Shown piece after piece: positions 20,558 to 33,355 of a stretch of 64,000 bases of DNA. The position numbers and the translations under genes are program-made. The notes beneath the pieces are model-generated. The model saw nothing but the letters and a program-made list of their open reading frames with translations, was not told the DNA's origin and ran no database searches. The stretch is from Sesamum alatum. Lineage: Eukaryota; Streptophyta; Magnoliopsida; Lamiales; Pedaliaceae. Positions within the stretch are counted from its first letter, which is position 1. Every line of letters starts with the position of its first letter. Location: assembly GCA_034509735.1 (NCBI GenBank), contig JACGWO010000013.1:13412136-13476135 (forward strand), read 5' to 3'.

Positions 20558-22543
20558 TGAAAGAAATCCGGTGCATCGTCCCGGGAATTGCGCGAATGCG
20601 GAAGCGCGGTAAAAATAAATTTACAAAATAAAAGGCATGCTTTTAATATAAAGAACACGCTCAAGGGGTGTGCCCTTGAGGTTCCCGGGCGTTCGGTGTA
20701 TCTCATGATCATAAAACAAATAAAGAAATCATGGAGGCCATAGAGTTGAAAAATTAAAGAGGGACGAAAATCTTAAACGAGACCTACCCATTGTCGTTTT
20801 CGTCTTCAACTGCTACTCGCGTTGTTCCCCGTTTGGCACCAAGACCTCGTTCTTGAGATCCTCCAACCGATCTACCCACGTATTCTTGCACGTCGTGCTA
20901 GCAACGAACAAGTATTATATTGGAGAGGATAGATCAACCACGCGTTATGAATTAACGAGATCGATCTTCCTTAGTTCAATTGTTCCAAGAACAAAAGAAC
21001 AAGAAAATAATATTTTCTTGGTGAGAGAGAGAGAGGGGCGGACGAGAGAGGGGAGGAGAGAGTGTGTGTTGTGTGTGTGTTTTTCAAGAATCATCAATCT
21101 CAAAAATGTTGGAAGCTAGAGGTTTATATAGAGGAAGAGTTTAATCCTCTTTAAACTCAAACTCTAAGTAACCTAATTTGACTAGGATTTTGACCTAGTC
21201 AAAATCCTAGTCAAACTAGTGTTTGACCTAGTCAAACGAATCCTAGCCTTCCATCTCCCCTTTCCATCTCAACCTTTGATTTAATATAATGGAATATTTA
21301 AATCCTATTAAATATTCCAAAAGGCTAAAAGAATAAATATAATATTATAAATAAATATTATTGTTTCTTCTAAGCCCATTAAATCAACCCTTTTAATAAA
21401 TCTATTTATTAATTTAATTCCCTTTATCAAATAAAAGGAATTAATTTCTCCAAGAAAATATGGGACCCGATTAAATCTAATTTAATCATTCCTTTACTCC
21501 AATATTTAATTCCAAATTAAATACTAAGTGTGTGTGGATAGTGTGTGACTCTTTAGGTTCACCATTCAGCTAGACTTGGTCGAATTCCTAGAATCCGTCC
21601 GTTACCATGGGTGGCCATCTAGCAACGGTCCATGGCACTAGAGACTAGGTGAAAATATTCGGGGATGAACATTTAGGCTCTAACAGTACACTTGTCCTTC
21701 TGTCTTCGGTCTCATCACTTAGAGTCTAGGGCACGCAAAAAGCAGGTACCCATTTTGGACCTAAGTGTCGGTCTGTCCTTACTAAACGCCGCAAGGGAAA
21801 CCTTTCCCTTCTGTTCAGTTACTGTGGCCACAGATTTCAGGGACAAGACACAGAGCACACATGAGACTCAACTGTCAATGCCTTTTTGACAGGAGACAGA
21901 TCCTTTCTTGGAAACTACTGTCACTTTGTACACCCGAGCTGCACTAGACATGGCTTATGACTACTCAAGAGTATTTTGGCAATCTCTCACCATATCTAAG
22001 ATACAGACCTGATGCACAGGTAAACTCAGCAGTTCCTCAAGTCAAAGGACTTGGCCTGTACCGTTGGAACCGGGAATACACGTCATACCTTGCTGACCAT
22101 ACTCAAGGTCCTCCGTAAGACGGTCCCACGAGTCACCTCAGTCAGCTGCTTCCTAGCACGCTGACCCACTAACACTGCTTAGACGACCTTCGTCACCTGT
22201 CGATGAAATACGACAGCAGATGCTTAGTGCAAGTCTCAAAGGCAATCCCGGTACCCATTTTCGGGATTCCTTGACTTGGAGATTTCCGGACTGATTCGGT
22301 AAGACTGATTTCATGGACCTACCTCCAAGCGTAGTCCCAGTCCCCGAAATCGTTTCTCAGTCCGTGGGCTTTGTTTGCGTAGTGAACAGAAATGTAAATG
22401 CAGATAAGTGAACGTAAACAAAGTATTGCCATATGAATTTTCACTTCTTTATTCATAAATATTTTATCAAATACCAAAGAATTGTCTAGACATAGGTTAC
22501 ATATTCCTGCCAAAATTGGCTTACATGGTCACCTATTCTAACA
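20558..22543 (-). repeat. A1 right LTR (5' LTR)
   Basis: 1986 bp, matching 12334-14333 with scattered single-base differences. TATA box at 21123-21130 (TATATAAA in sense). Confidence 0.94.
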
Positions 22544-22548
22544 CGTTC
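22544..22548. repeat. Right target site duplication of A1 (CGTTC)
   Basis: Repeat of 12329-12333. Confidence 0.92.
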
Positions 22549-22561
22549 TTCAGGTATGGAC
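22549..22561 (-). pseudogene. B0 gag scrap next to its LTR
   Basis: Thirteen bases (ttcaggtatggac) continuing B0 gag, equivalent to the region near 42408-42420 in B1. It directly abuts an LTR end; the gag start, the leader and the primer site (about 1.8 kb in B1) are missing. Confidence 0.7.
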
Positions 22562-23139
22562 TGAAGGACAAGCGGATCCGCCCGGGACTCGAGCGGAATG
22601 GAGAAAAGCGAGAAAGTGCGTAAATTTAAATCAAATTCAAAAATACGCGAATCCCAAGGGGTGTACCCTTGGGTTCTCAACCGGGCGTTCGATGTAGGAT
22701 GCGTAAATATTAAAACATATATTTAAGCACATAGAGCATAGATATATAAATGAAATGAATCAAAGCGTAATAAAACGTTACCTTTGATTGTTTAGCGTAT
22801 GCTCCCGGCTACTTGCGTTGTTCCTTCTCCGGAATGCTCACGAAATCCAAACGTATGGATTCTCCAAAAGTGATCCACACCATACCGGAAGAAACACACG
22901 TTCTTCTTGCTAGAAAAGAACGGGTTTTAGAAGGAATCGGTTTAAGAGAAGAACACTATGAATTAGTGTTCTCTTAAACTTACTTTGTTCTTCTTCTTGA
23001 TTCAAAATCAAGTGAAGAACACAAGTGTGAGAGAGGGAGAGAGCACGAAATTTTGAGAGAGGGGAGAGGATTTTTGTCTTCTCTTTTTCCTAGAAAAAGA
23101 TGAATAATGAATCACTTATGCTTGGTGTTGTATATTCTC

Positions 23140-23148
23140 ATATATATA
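23140..23148 (-). promoter_or_regulatory. TATA-like box in B0 LTR
   Basis: TATATATAT in sense; the same position is at 39979-39987 and 47765-47773 in B1. Confidence 0.5.
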
Positions 23149-23776
23149 CATAATTAATGTGATTATTGGAATGTGTCTAGGTTCATCCAAGGATGTCTAG
23201 ATTCATTCCAATCAATCACGATCAATTCTTCAATCAAGCCTACCAAAATTTATGGTATGATCAAATCATACCAAAAGGGAATAGCTTCATTGGAGTTGAT
23301 TTGTCTCTTTCCAAAAGAGATAAGGCAACATACCACCTAGCATGAAACTTTACTGATTTTGCTTCCTCCAAGGGAGCATCTCGGCCATGTTTAATTAAGG
23401 GAAGAAGTCCAACTTCTTCCTATTCCAAAATAGGACTTATTTCATCTCTCGGGTAAAATTTAACAGACCAGGTTTTATCGTAATCCAATTACGATGAACC
23501 CAACATTAAATCCAATTTAATGTCCATTTAAATTATTCCCGTTGATCTTTTAATCCAATTAAAAGATCCAACGTCTCAACGTCTCAACTTTCGATATTTA
23601 ATCGAAAATCCAATTTACCGATTAAACGAAGGCCCGATACAATATCGGCCCGTCCATCCAATGGACTTTCCCTTAAGTAATCCAATTACTTATTTATCCT
23701 TCGAGATTGACTCCAAGTCGCTCTCTCAACCTCCTCGGTGATTTGTGTATGACCCTTTAGGTTTACCCTCAGCTAG

Positions 23777-23781
23777 ACTTG
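23777..23781. repeat. Left target site duplication of A2 (ACTTG)
   Basis: Repeated at 36003-36007. Both lie in the B LTR block agctagACTTGggcc (compare 39340-39355 in reverse). Confidence 0.93.
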
Positions 23782-25780
23782 TGAAAGAAATCGGTGGATC
23801 GTCCCGGGAATTGCGCGAATGCGGAAGCGCGATATAAAATAACATACAAAAATTAAAGCATGCTTTTAATAATAAAAGAACATGCTCAAGGGGTGTACCC
23901 TTGAGATTCCCGGGTGTTCGGTATATCTCATGATTAAACAACATGTAAATAAATCATGGAGGCCATAGAGTTGAAAATAAAGAGAGACGAAAAATAAAAC
24001 CAGACCTACCCGTTGTCGTTTTCGTCTTGAACGGCTACACGAGTTGTTCCCCGTTTTACACCGAGATCTCGTTCTTGAGATCCTCCAAATCGTGACACAC
24101 GATCCACCCACATATCTTGCACGTCGTGCTAGCAACGAAAAAGTGTATATTTTGGAGCGGATGAATCAATAACACGTTATCAATTAACGGTATTGATTCA
24201 TCTAAGTTCTAATGTTCCAAGAACAAAAGAACTAGAAAATATTTTTCTTGGAGAGTGGAGAGAGAGAGGGTGGACGACATAGAGGGGAGAGAGGCCGAAA
24301 TTATGTGTGTGTTGTGTGTGTGGTGGAATTTCATCATCCTTCAAAAAGTTGGAAGCGAGAGGTATTTATAGAGGAGGAGTTTAATCCTCTTTAAACTCCT
24401 ACTCTAAGAACTCTAATTTGTCTAGGATTTTGACCTAGTCAAAGTCCTAGTCAAACTAGTGTTTGACCTAGTCAAACAAATCCTAGCCTTCCGTCTCCCC
24501 TTTCCATCTCAACCATTGATCTTAATTTAATGGAATATTTAAATCCCATTAAATATTCCAAAAGGCTAAAAAAATAAATTTAATAAATACATATTAATAT
24601 TTATTCTAAGCACATTAAATCAACCCTTTAATAAATTCTATTTATTAATTTAATTCCCTTTATCAAATAGAAGAAATTAATTTCTCCAAGAAAATATAGG
24701 ACCCGATTAAATCGAATTTAATCATTCCTTTACTCCAATATTTAATTCCAAATTAAATACTAAGTGTGTGTGGATAGTGTGTGACTCTTTAGGTTCACCT
24801 TTCAGCTAGACTTGGTCGGATTCCTAGAATCCGTCCGTTACCATGGGTGGCCATCTAGCAACGGTCCATGGCACTAGAGACTAGGTGAAATAATTGGGGA
24901 TGAACATTTAGGCTCTAACAGTACACTTGTCCTTCTGTCTTCGGTCTCATTACTTAGAGTCTAGGGCACGAAAAAATGCAGGTACCCATTTTGGATCTAA
25001 GTGTCGGTCTGTCCTTACTAAACGTCGCAAGGGAAACCTTCCCTTCTGTTCAGTTACTGTGGCCACAGATTTCAGGGACAAGACACAGAGCATACATGAG
25101 ACTCAACTGTCAATACCTTTTGACAGGAGACAGATCCTTTCTTGGAAACTACTGTCACTTTGTACACCCGAGCTGCACTAGACATGGCTTATGACTACTC
25201 AAGAGTATTTTGGCAATCTCTCACCATATCTAAGATACAGACCTGATGCACAGGTGAACTCAACAGTTCCTCAAGTCAAAGGACTTGGCCTATACCGTTG
25301 GAACTGGGAATACACGTCATACCTTGCTGACCATACTCAAGATCCTCTGTAAGACGGTTCCCGCGAGTCACCTCAGTCAGCTACTTTCTAGCATGCTGAC
25401 CCACTAACACTGCTTAGACGACCTTCGTCACCCGTCGATGAGATACGACAGCAGATGCTTAGTGCAAGTCTCAAAGGGAATCTCGGTACCCATTTTCGGG
25501 ATTCCTTGACTTGGAGATTTCCGGACTGATTCGGTAAGACTGATTTCATGGACCTACCTCCAAGCGTAGTCCTAGTCCCCGAAATCGATTCTCAGTCCGT
25601 GGGCTTTGTTTGCGTAATGAACAGAAATGTAAATACAGATATAAGTGAACGTAAACTAAGTATTGCCATATGAATTTTCACTTCTTTATTCATAATTGTT
25701 TTTATCAAACACCAGAAATTGTCTAGACATAGGTTACATATTCCTGCCAAAATTGGTTTACATGGTCACCTATTCTAACA
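23782..25780 (-). repeat. A2 left LTR (3' LTR)
   Basis: 1999 bp, near-identical to 34007-36002. TATA box TATAAATA in sense at 24363-24370; CTGTCAA/TTGACAG hairpin around 25107-25125. Confidence 0.94.
24363..24370 (-). promoter_or_regulatory. TATA box in A2 left LTR
   Basis: TATAAATA in sense, in the context ctcTATAAATAcc that recurs in A3. Confidence 0.72.
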
Positions 25781-25793
25781 TTCTCCCACTTGA
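25781..25793 (-). promoter_or_regulatory. A2 polypurine tract
   Basis: tcaagtgggagaa in sense, next to the 3' LTR. Confidence 0.8.
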
Positions 25794-25796
25794 CCT

Positions 25797-26096
25797 TTAA
25801 AGCCAATCGCCCATATGTCTAATCCCCATCTGCTCAAGATGTTGCCTATGAGCGCTCTGCGACATAGGCTTTGTCAGCAGATATGCTGTGTTGTCTGCTG
25901 AGTTGACTCGGTCCATCCGGACGTCACCTCTTCCTACCATTTCTCTAAGAAGATGGTAGCGTCTAAGAATGTGTTTGGAACGGTGATGAGATCTCGGTTC
26001 CTTTGCTTGCGCTTTTGCTCCGTTGTTATCACAGAAGATGACAACAGGCTCGGCGATGCTAGGCACCACACCCAACTCTTGGATGTAGTTTCTCAT
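25797..26096 (-). pseudogene. A2 RNase H C-terminal part
   Basis: 99 codons: MRNYIQELGVVPSIAEPVVI, FCDNNGAKAQAKEPRSHHRS, REMVGRGDVRMDRVNSADNT, then LTKPMSQ and the stop. It is one frame away from the preceding piece. Confidence 0.9.
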
Positions 26097-26128
26097 CCAA
26101 ACCGCTTCCTTTGCAGCTTCTGAAGCTG

Positions 26129-27788
26129 CTATGTATTCAGCCTCTTGGTGGAGTCAGCAATGGTTGCTTGCTTGGAACTTTTCCAAGCTACTACTCCTCC
26201 ATTGAGTTTGAATACGTACCCCGATTGAGACTTGGCATCATCATCATCAGACTGGAAGCTAGCGTCGCTAAAGCCTTCCAAAATTAATTCTCCATTGCCA
26301 TAGACTAGGAACATTTCCTTAGTCCTCCTTAGGTACTTAAGGATGCCCTTAACAACATTCCAATGTGCCTCTCCTGCGCAGGACTGATATCTGCTTGTTA
26401 CGCTCAAAGCATATGCAATATCAGGCCTAGTGCAGTGGACCGCATATTGGATGCTACCTACGGCAGAAGCATAGGGGATGACTTTCATCCTTTCAAGTTC
26501 CTCATCAGTCTGTGGGGGCTGTTTCTTGGACAACTTGATCCCATGCCTCATGGGAAGGAATCCTCGTTTGGAGTTGTCCATTCGATATCTCTTTAGGACT
26601 TTCTCCATATACGAGTTTTGGGTAAGTCCTAACACCCTTTTAGATCTGTCCTTGACAATCTGGATGCCTAGGATGTAGGAGGCTTCACCCAAGTCCTTCA
26701 TGGAAAACTGGGTTGACAACCATGCTTTTGTGTTTCCTAACATTCTAACGTCATTACCAATGAGCAGAATGTCATCCACATAAAGCACTAGAAACACAAT
26801 TGAGCTCCCACTGACCTTCTTGTATACACAAGGGTCGGATTCATTTTTGATGAAGTCATACCCCCGTATTACTTCGTCAAAGCGAATGTTCCAACTTCGG
26901 GAGGCTTGTTTGAGGCCATAGATGGACTTCTGGAGACGACAGACTTTCTGTTCTTCTCCAGTGACCGTGAAACCCTCCGGCTGATCCATATAAATCTCTT
27001 CTTCAACGAAACCGTTGAGGAAGGACGTTTTCACATCCATCTGCCATATCTCATAGTCATACCATGCTGCTATGGCGAGCAGGATCCGAATGGACTTAGC
27101 CATGGCTACTGGCGAGTAGGTATCCTCAAAATCGACCCCGGGTCGTTGAGTGTATCCCTTAGCTACAAGCCTAGCCCTAAAAGTTGTGACTTCTCCATCA
27201 ACGCCATGTTTGCGCTTGTAGACCCACTTACAGCCCACTGGCTTAACACCTTTCGGTGGATCTACAAGACTCCAAACTTGGTTCTCGCTCATGGAGTCCA
27301 TTTCGACTTTCATGGCCTCAAGCCATTTCCCGGAGTCGATGTCTGACATCGCTTCTCCATAAGTCTTAGGGTCGTTATCCAAAAGATCGGTCGTACCTAG
27401 AAAGCCATATCTCACTGGAGGTTTGGACTCTCTAGTGGACCTACGGAGAACGGGAACGTCAGTGGTGACTGTGGGCGCTGACTGTATCGGAGCCGGTGGT
27501 TCAGGAACCGGGGCTGGCTGTTCCTGAGGCTGTCCTTCATGCCTAGCATGTTGGACCTCTCGAGGTTGGTCAGCCCTTCGGCTGTCTATCCTAAATCCTC
27601 TAAATGAGGGTTCCGTGGCTACCTCTGATGGCTGGATTCCATCACTTGATTCCTCAAGGATCAGCTCATCAGGTTGGATATCCTCCGGGAAGCCTTGCTC
27701 CAAGAATACTGCATTTCTTGAAACAAAGACCTTTTGTTCCAAGGGGTCATAAAAGTAATAACCCGCAGTTTCTTTAGAGTATCCAGTG
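26129..27788 (-). pseudogene. A2 integrase tail, reverse transcriptase and RNase H
   Basis: The longest open pol stretch in the window, about 550 codons; the open frame begins inside the solo LTR (27856), but its first 24 or so codons are LTR sequence. It has GYYFYDPLEQKVFVSRNAVF (integrase end), a Pro-rich linker, WVYKRKHGVDGEV, QMDVKTSFLNG (palm Asp), LVLYVDDILLIGND, then RNase H GFSDASFQSDDDDAK and TIADST, where the frame shifts before the TEAEY motif. All RT catalytic residues are present. Confidence 0.93.
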
Positions 27789-29776
27789 TGAAAGAAATCG
27801 GTGGATTGTCCCGGGAATTGCGCGAATGCGGAAGCACGATAAAAATAAACATACAAAAATTAAAGCATACTTTTAATTTAAAAGAACACGCTCAAGGGGT
27901 GTACCCTTGAGGTTCCCGGGCATTCGGTGTATCTCATGATCATATAACATGTAAAGAAATCATGGAGGCCATAGAGTTGAAAAATAAAGAGGGACGAAAA
28001 AAATAAAACGAGACCTACCTGTTGTCGTTTTCGTCTTCAACGGCTACACGCGTTGTTCCCCGTTTTGCACCGAGATCTCGCTCTTGAGACCCTCCAAATC
28101 GTGACACACGATCCACCCACGTATCTTGCACATCGTGCTAGCAACGAACAAGTATTTTTTCGAGAGGATAGATCAATCACACATTATGAATTAACAGGAC
28201 TAATCTTCCTTAGTTCTAATGTTCCAAGAACAAAAGAACAATAAATAATTTTCTTGGAGAGTGAGAGAGAGAGGGGCGGACGAGATGTAGGAGAAGGGGG
28301 AGTGTGTGTTGTGTGTGATTTCAAGAATCATCATCCTTCAAAAGGTGCAAGGCTAGGGGTTTATATAGATGAGGAGTTTAATCCTCTTTAAACTCCAACT
28401 CTTTAGAAGCTTAATTTGAGTAGGATTTTGACCTAGTCAAAGTCCTAGTCAAAGTAGAATATGACCTTGTCAAATTCAATCCTAGCCTTTGATCTCTCCC
28501 ATTAAATCTCAAACCATTAATTTAATTTAATGGAATATTTAAATCCTATTAAATATTCCAAAAGGCTAAATAAATATAATAAATAAATATTAATATTTAT
28601 TCTAGGCCCATTAAATCAACCCTTTAATAAATCTTATTTATTAATTTATTCCCTTTATCAAATAAAAGGAATTAATTTCTCCAAGAAAATATAGGACCCG
28701 ATTAAATCCAATTTAATCATTCCTTTACTCCAATATTTAATTCCAAATTAAATACTAAGTGTGTGTGGATAGTGTGTGACTCTTTAGGTTCACCATTCAA
28801 CTAGACTTGGTCGGATTCCTAGAATCCGTCCGTTACCATGGGTGGCCATCTAGCAACGGTCCATGGCACTAGAGACTAGGTGAAATATTGGGGGATGAAT
28901 ATTTAGGCTCTAACAGTACACTTGTCCTTCTGTCTTCGGTCTCATCACTCAGAGTCTAGGGCACGAAAAATGCAGGTACCCATTTTGGACCTAAGTGTTG
29001 GTCTGTCCTTACTAAACACCGCAAGGGAAACCTTCCCTTCTGTTCAGTTACTGTGGCCACAGATTTTAGGGACAAGACACAAAGCATACATGAGACTCAA
29101 CTGTCAATGCTTATTGACAGGAGACAGATCCTTTCTTGGAAACTACTGTCACTCTGTACACCCGAGCTGCACTAGACATGGCTTATGACTACTCAAGAGT
29201 ATTTTGGCAATCTCTCACCATATCTAAGATACAGACCTGATGTACAGGTGAACTCAGCGGTTCCTCAAGTCAAAGGACTTGGCCTGTAGCGTTGGAACCG
29301 GGAATACTCGTCATACCTTACTGACCATACTCAAGGTCCTCCGTAAGACGGTTCCCGCGAGTCACCTCAGTCAGCTGCTTCCTAGCATGCTGACCCACTA
29401 ACACTGCTTAGACGACCTTCGTCACCCGTCGATGAAATACGACAGCAGATGCTTAGTGCAAGTCTCAAAGGGAATCTCGGTACCCATTTTCGGGATTCCT
29501 TGACTTGGAGATTTCCGGACTGATTCGGCAAGACTGATTTCATGGACCTACCTCCAAGCGTAGTCCCAGTCCCCGAAATCGATTCTCAGTCCGTGGGCTT
29601 TGTTTGCGTAGTGAACAGAAATGTAAATGCAGATATAAATGAACGTAAACAAAGTATTGCCATATGAATTTTCACTTCTTTATTCATAAATGTTTTTATC
29701 AAATACCAAAAAATTGTCTAGACATAGGTTACATAATCCTGCCAAAATTGGCTTTACATGGTCACCTATTCTGACA
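27789..29776 (-). mobile_element. Solo family A LTR nested in A2 pol
   Basis: 1988 bp, TGAAAGAAATCGG to TTCTGACA, full length but with no internal region: the product of LTR-LTR recombination. Flanks are CAGTG (27784-27788) and CAATG (29777-29781), a 5-bp duplication with one later change; the CAATG form matches the expected RT-upstream sequence. TATA box at 28360-28367 (sense TATATAAA). Confidence 0.9.
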
Positions 29777-30788
29777 CAATGAACCTGCATAAGCTAGACC
29801 TGGATTTTAACTTATCTCCCACTAACCTCTTGACGTATGCGGGGCTACCCCACACTTTCAAGTAGTTGTAGGACGCAGGCTTGCCGTGCCATATTTTATA
29901 TGGCGTTTGGGTTAATGTACTAGTAGGCGCCAAATTCAACAACTTGGCCGCCGTTTCTAGTGCATAGCCCCAAAAGGATAAGGGCAGTTTGGTGAAACTC
30001 ATCATGGACCAAACCATGTCCAACAGGGTTCGATTCCTCCTTCCAGAGACACCATTTAATTGTGGTGTTCCTGGAGGTGTCCATTCTGATATTATACCAT
30101 GTTCTTTTAGATAATCTAGGAACTCCGTACTAATGTGTTCACCGCCTCGGTCTGACCGTAGGACTTTAATTTTGCAGTTGGTTTAGTTCTCCACTTCAAG
30201 TCTGAATTCTTTAAACCTCTAAAGAGATTCAGACTTGTACCTCATCAGGCAAACATAACCATACCGTGAATGATCATCGGTAAAGGTTATGAAGTAGGAA
30301 AACCCACCTCGGGCCTGCGTCCTTAGTGGCCCACATACGTCTGTATGGACCAAGTCCAACAGACCTGTGGCAAGCCTGCTTTGTCCTACAAAGGGCTTCT
30401 TGGTCATTTTCCCTCTTAGACAGGATTCACAAGTTGGTAGATCGCTCAAGTCCCCAACCTCTAGGTTCTTTGAGTCTACAAACCTTTTCATCCTATCTTG
30501 GGATATGTGACCTAGCCTAGCGTGCCACAGTTGTGCGTTCCCGTTATTATCTAATTTTCGTTTGTGTTGTGCATTGAGGATGATATGCGTTTGTTGCAAG
30601 ATATAAAGTCCGTTATGCAATGTACCAAGTAGATGAGCAATTCCACACCTCATCAAATAAAAGCAATTTTTATTGATTCTAAACTCATAACCACTATTGT
30701 CCAACAATGGAATGGAAATGATGTTTTTAATCATACTAGGTACAAAATAAACTTGCTCTAAATCTATGCTAATACTATCACTAATCAC
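29777..30788 (-). pseudogene. A2 protease end and integrase
   Basis: Frame 30219-30788 has LWHARLGHISQDRMKR and CESCLRGKM (intact HHCC ligands) and VHTDVCGP (first catalytic Asp). The second Asp region, at about 30150, is in a broken stretch; 29766-30023 has MSFTKLPLSFWGYALETAAK and ends where the solo LTR enters. Confidence 0.9.
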
Positions 30789-31827
30789 TACTGCTTCTGC
30801 CGAGATGGCCTTGCCATCCCAAGCTTCAGGATCATGTCCCCGCTACCCAGTTTTCTGCTTCTTTTCAACACCTGCAAGTTATTGCAAATGTGAGCTCCAC
30901 AACCGGTATCTAATACCCAAGAGGCAGAATTAGTGACCATATTAACCTCAATCACATAAATACCTTTGTTCGAGAAGAGTTTGCGGCACTCTCTCTTCCA
31001 ATGCCCTTTCTCACGGCAGTTGATACATATGTCATATGCCTTCGACTGTTGCTTGGAGATAACCTTTCCCTTTCCTTTGCCTTTCCCCTCTTTGGCAACG
31101 GGAACACTCTTAGTGTTCGTAGCTGCTTTGACGGCCTTTCCCTTCCCTTTCTTCTTCTTCCAACGTCCGGCACCCTTGCCTTTCGTATTTGAAGTTGAAG
31201 CACCTCCAAACAATACTGAAGGCGTGGACTTCTTAGTCGTTGCCTCGTATTGCACCAACATATTGATCAACTCATGAATGCCCTTCTCAAGTGCGTTCAT
31301 GTTGTAGTTGACGATAAATTGGTCAAAGGAGGGTGGGAGTGACTGAAGGATCACATCTATGTACGTTTCATTATCGAGACCTGCCTTTAGGTCCTCGAGC
31401 TTTTCCACCAGGGTAAGCATTTTAACCCCGTGCTCTTGTACAGACGATCCTTCTGTCATTTTTTTGTTCCAAAGAACGTCTTGGTCGCGACATACCTAGT
31501 ATGCCGGTCCGGGACTGCATAGCAATCCTTAAGGCGAGCCATAATGGAAGGGACATCGTCTAGCCTTTCATATTGCTTCTGAATCTCATTGGTCATCGAA
31601 GCAAGTATGATGCTACGGACCTTGCGATTATCCTTATGCCAAGTCTCAAACGTCTCACGTTCTTCTGGCGTGGATCCTTCCGGCAAGGTCCTAGGGAGAG
31701 GCTCGTCCATGACGTAGCCTTGGTTCTCGTAATCTAGGACTATCCTGAGATTGCGCAACCAGTCGTTGTAATTTGTTCCATTGAATTTGTTTGTCTCAAG
31801 AATGGTGGAAAGTGGGTTCTTAGACAT
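30788..31827 (-). pseudogene. A2 Gag, zinc knuckle and protease
   Basis: Frame 31456-31827 covers Gag residues 1-122 (TNYNDWLRNLRIVL to HTRYVATKTFFGTK). Frame 30788-31459 continues with MTEGSSVQEHGVKM, the basic KGKGK region, a complete knuckle CINCREKGHWKREC and the protease DTG (WVLDTGCGAHICN). A 14-bp deletion then breaks the protease C-terminal part. Confidence 0.92.
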
Positions 31828-31933
31828 TTTAAAATCTACATTTTAGAAAACAGCGCGCGATCAGCAGAAAATAAAAGACGGTGGTTTGATAAAATAATTA
31901 AATGCATGGACTTTAGTCATTTAATCCTCCCAC

Positions 31934-31941
31934 TATTTATA
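31934..31941 (-). promoter_or_regulatory. Internal TATA-like box upstream of A2 gag
   Basis: TATAAATA in sense, about 110 nt before the gag ATG, followed by gtgggagg. Confidence 0.45.
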
Positions 31942-32203
31942 CGAAAACACGGTACTCTCAAACGTGATTTTCGGGAAATCCTTTCCTAGTGGGCTTGGGA
32001 TCCACAGCGATTTTTCCCATACCCCGCTTTTACGATTCGCATGGAAAAGATCCTGTGGGAGGTATTCCATACCATTCTCGTTCCACGAGATTCCCAAGAT
32101 TATTGCCTCACCCTTTCACATGATCCCGAGGATTCCAAGCGAATCATGTTAATTGGGCGTTAGACCCAACCCAATCGACCGAGCCACAGACCCACTGGTA
32201 CCC

Positions 32204-32297
32204 CCACGACTCGTGAGACAGGTAACAGCAGCCCATTTTTCGTTCATGACATAGTGCAGCTTCCTTTAAGTACAATAACGTGCCACGACTCGTGAGA
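32204..32297. promoter_or_regulatory. Duplicated CCACGACTCGTGAGA motif pair in A2 leader
   Basis: Exact copies at 32204-32218 and 32283-32297, 79 nt apart. Confidence 0.72.
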
Positions 32298-33329
32298 CCA
32301 CGCTATTGACCCAAAGCAGCTTCCTCACTATGCCATGGATTGGAAGGCATGGACAAACTCCTAGAGTTCAAGTCCACTTTGTCTAGAGTCTAATATTTTG
32401 ACATTGGTCCAACCAATGTGAGAGTAGTAAATGACCGAGATCTCATAAATATACATTCACACATACAACCATAATGCGTAAATAAACCATCCATAGCAGT
32501 TATATGATAAATACATAACCCATTCATCCATCATCATAACCACATGCAAAATTAAAGCCTAGCACGCCCCTGTTGGATAATCACGAGCCTGAATCCTATT
32601 CGACCCACTGAGCCCCTAGTGCATCTATGGTCAATCTAGGGTTGGTCCTATACTATTACACTAATAGTAACCCAATCATCATGCTGATGGGCCTTGGTCT
32701 CTTTTCTCTTTCTTCACTTCATGGAAAACTCTAAGGGACCTCCCGTCTAGGCTATCTATGTGGTCCTTCCTTCTTTCTCCACCAATTACAAAATTAGAAA
32801 CCTCACTCCTATTCTACTCTCATTACATATAAAAAAAGAAACCCCAGCAAAAACCCGGGGGGAGTACATAAGGAGGGAGGTAGAATGCCTTATTATTCCA
32901 AGGCAACTAGAAAGAGAGAAGGAGAAAGCAGTAAAAGAGGCACACAGGCCCAACAGAAAATAAACCATACATTCGGTCTAGGGATCGTGATCATCCATTT
33001 CCATCCAACACACATAATCACATGATCCCATCATATAATTACAATATACCAACAACACATGATTCCCAATCATAAATATTCAAAATAATAAATGAATATG
33101 TGTGTAATGTGTGAAAAATAAAATATAAATATTGGTAATAAGATTTTCTCGTTTTAGGAAAATCTTTCCTCAATATTTTAAGTAAAATAACCCCGGGATT
33201 CCAAATCCAATTTATTTTACTCCTAAAATAATGTCTTTAGAAAATTAGGCATAATTGAACCCACAAAACGATTTTTCAGAATTAATTCCAAATTAAAACT
33301 GAAAATAATTAAAAAAATAAAAGAAAACA

Positions 33330-33355
33330 CTACTAGGGTTTTGAAACCCTAGCAG
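33330..33355. repeat. Telo-box hairpin in A2 leader
   Basis: Inverted repeat ctactagggttt / aaaccctagcag with one mismatch; same place as in A1 and A3. Confidence 0.78.

Larger units (their letters stand above)
12334..22543 (-). mobile_element. Element A1: family A copia retrotransposon, two LTRs, minus strand
   Basis: 10.2-kb insertion in the gag of B0: left LTR 12334-14333, internal 14334-20557, right LTR 20558-22543, duplication CGTTC. The LTRs look nearly identical by eye, so it is one of the younger insertions. Its polyprotein region spans 4050 bp from ATG to stop, but carries frameshifts and at least one nonsense codon, so it is not autonomous now. Confidence 0.95.
22562..23781 (-). 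repeat. Family B LTR (probable 5' LTR of B0), left part
   Basis: TGAAGGACAAGCGGATCC start, the reverse complement of the B1 LTR end. It is interrupted by A2 at 23782 and resumes at 36003. Joined length is about 2.19 kb against 2.22 kb in B1. It carries a TATATATAT box at 23140-23148 (sense). Confidence 0.92.
25797..31827 (-). pseudogene. A2 copia Gag-Pol polyprotein, interrupted by a solo LTR
   Basis: ATG at 31827 (MSKNPLSTIL), stop TAA at 25797-25799. About 4.04 kb of coding sequence once the 1.99-kb LTR at 27789-29776 is discounted. Breaks: extra T run near 31460 (in the codons after FFGTK), a 14-bp loss near 30790, short changes in integrase, the LTR insertion in the integrase C-terminus, and an indel near 26145 in RNase H. 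The RT part is the best preserved in the window. Confidence 0.93.
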
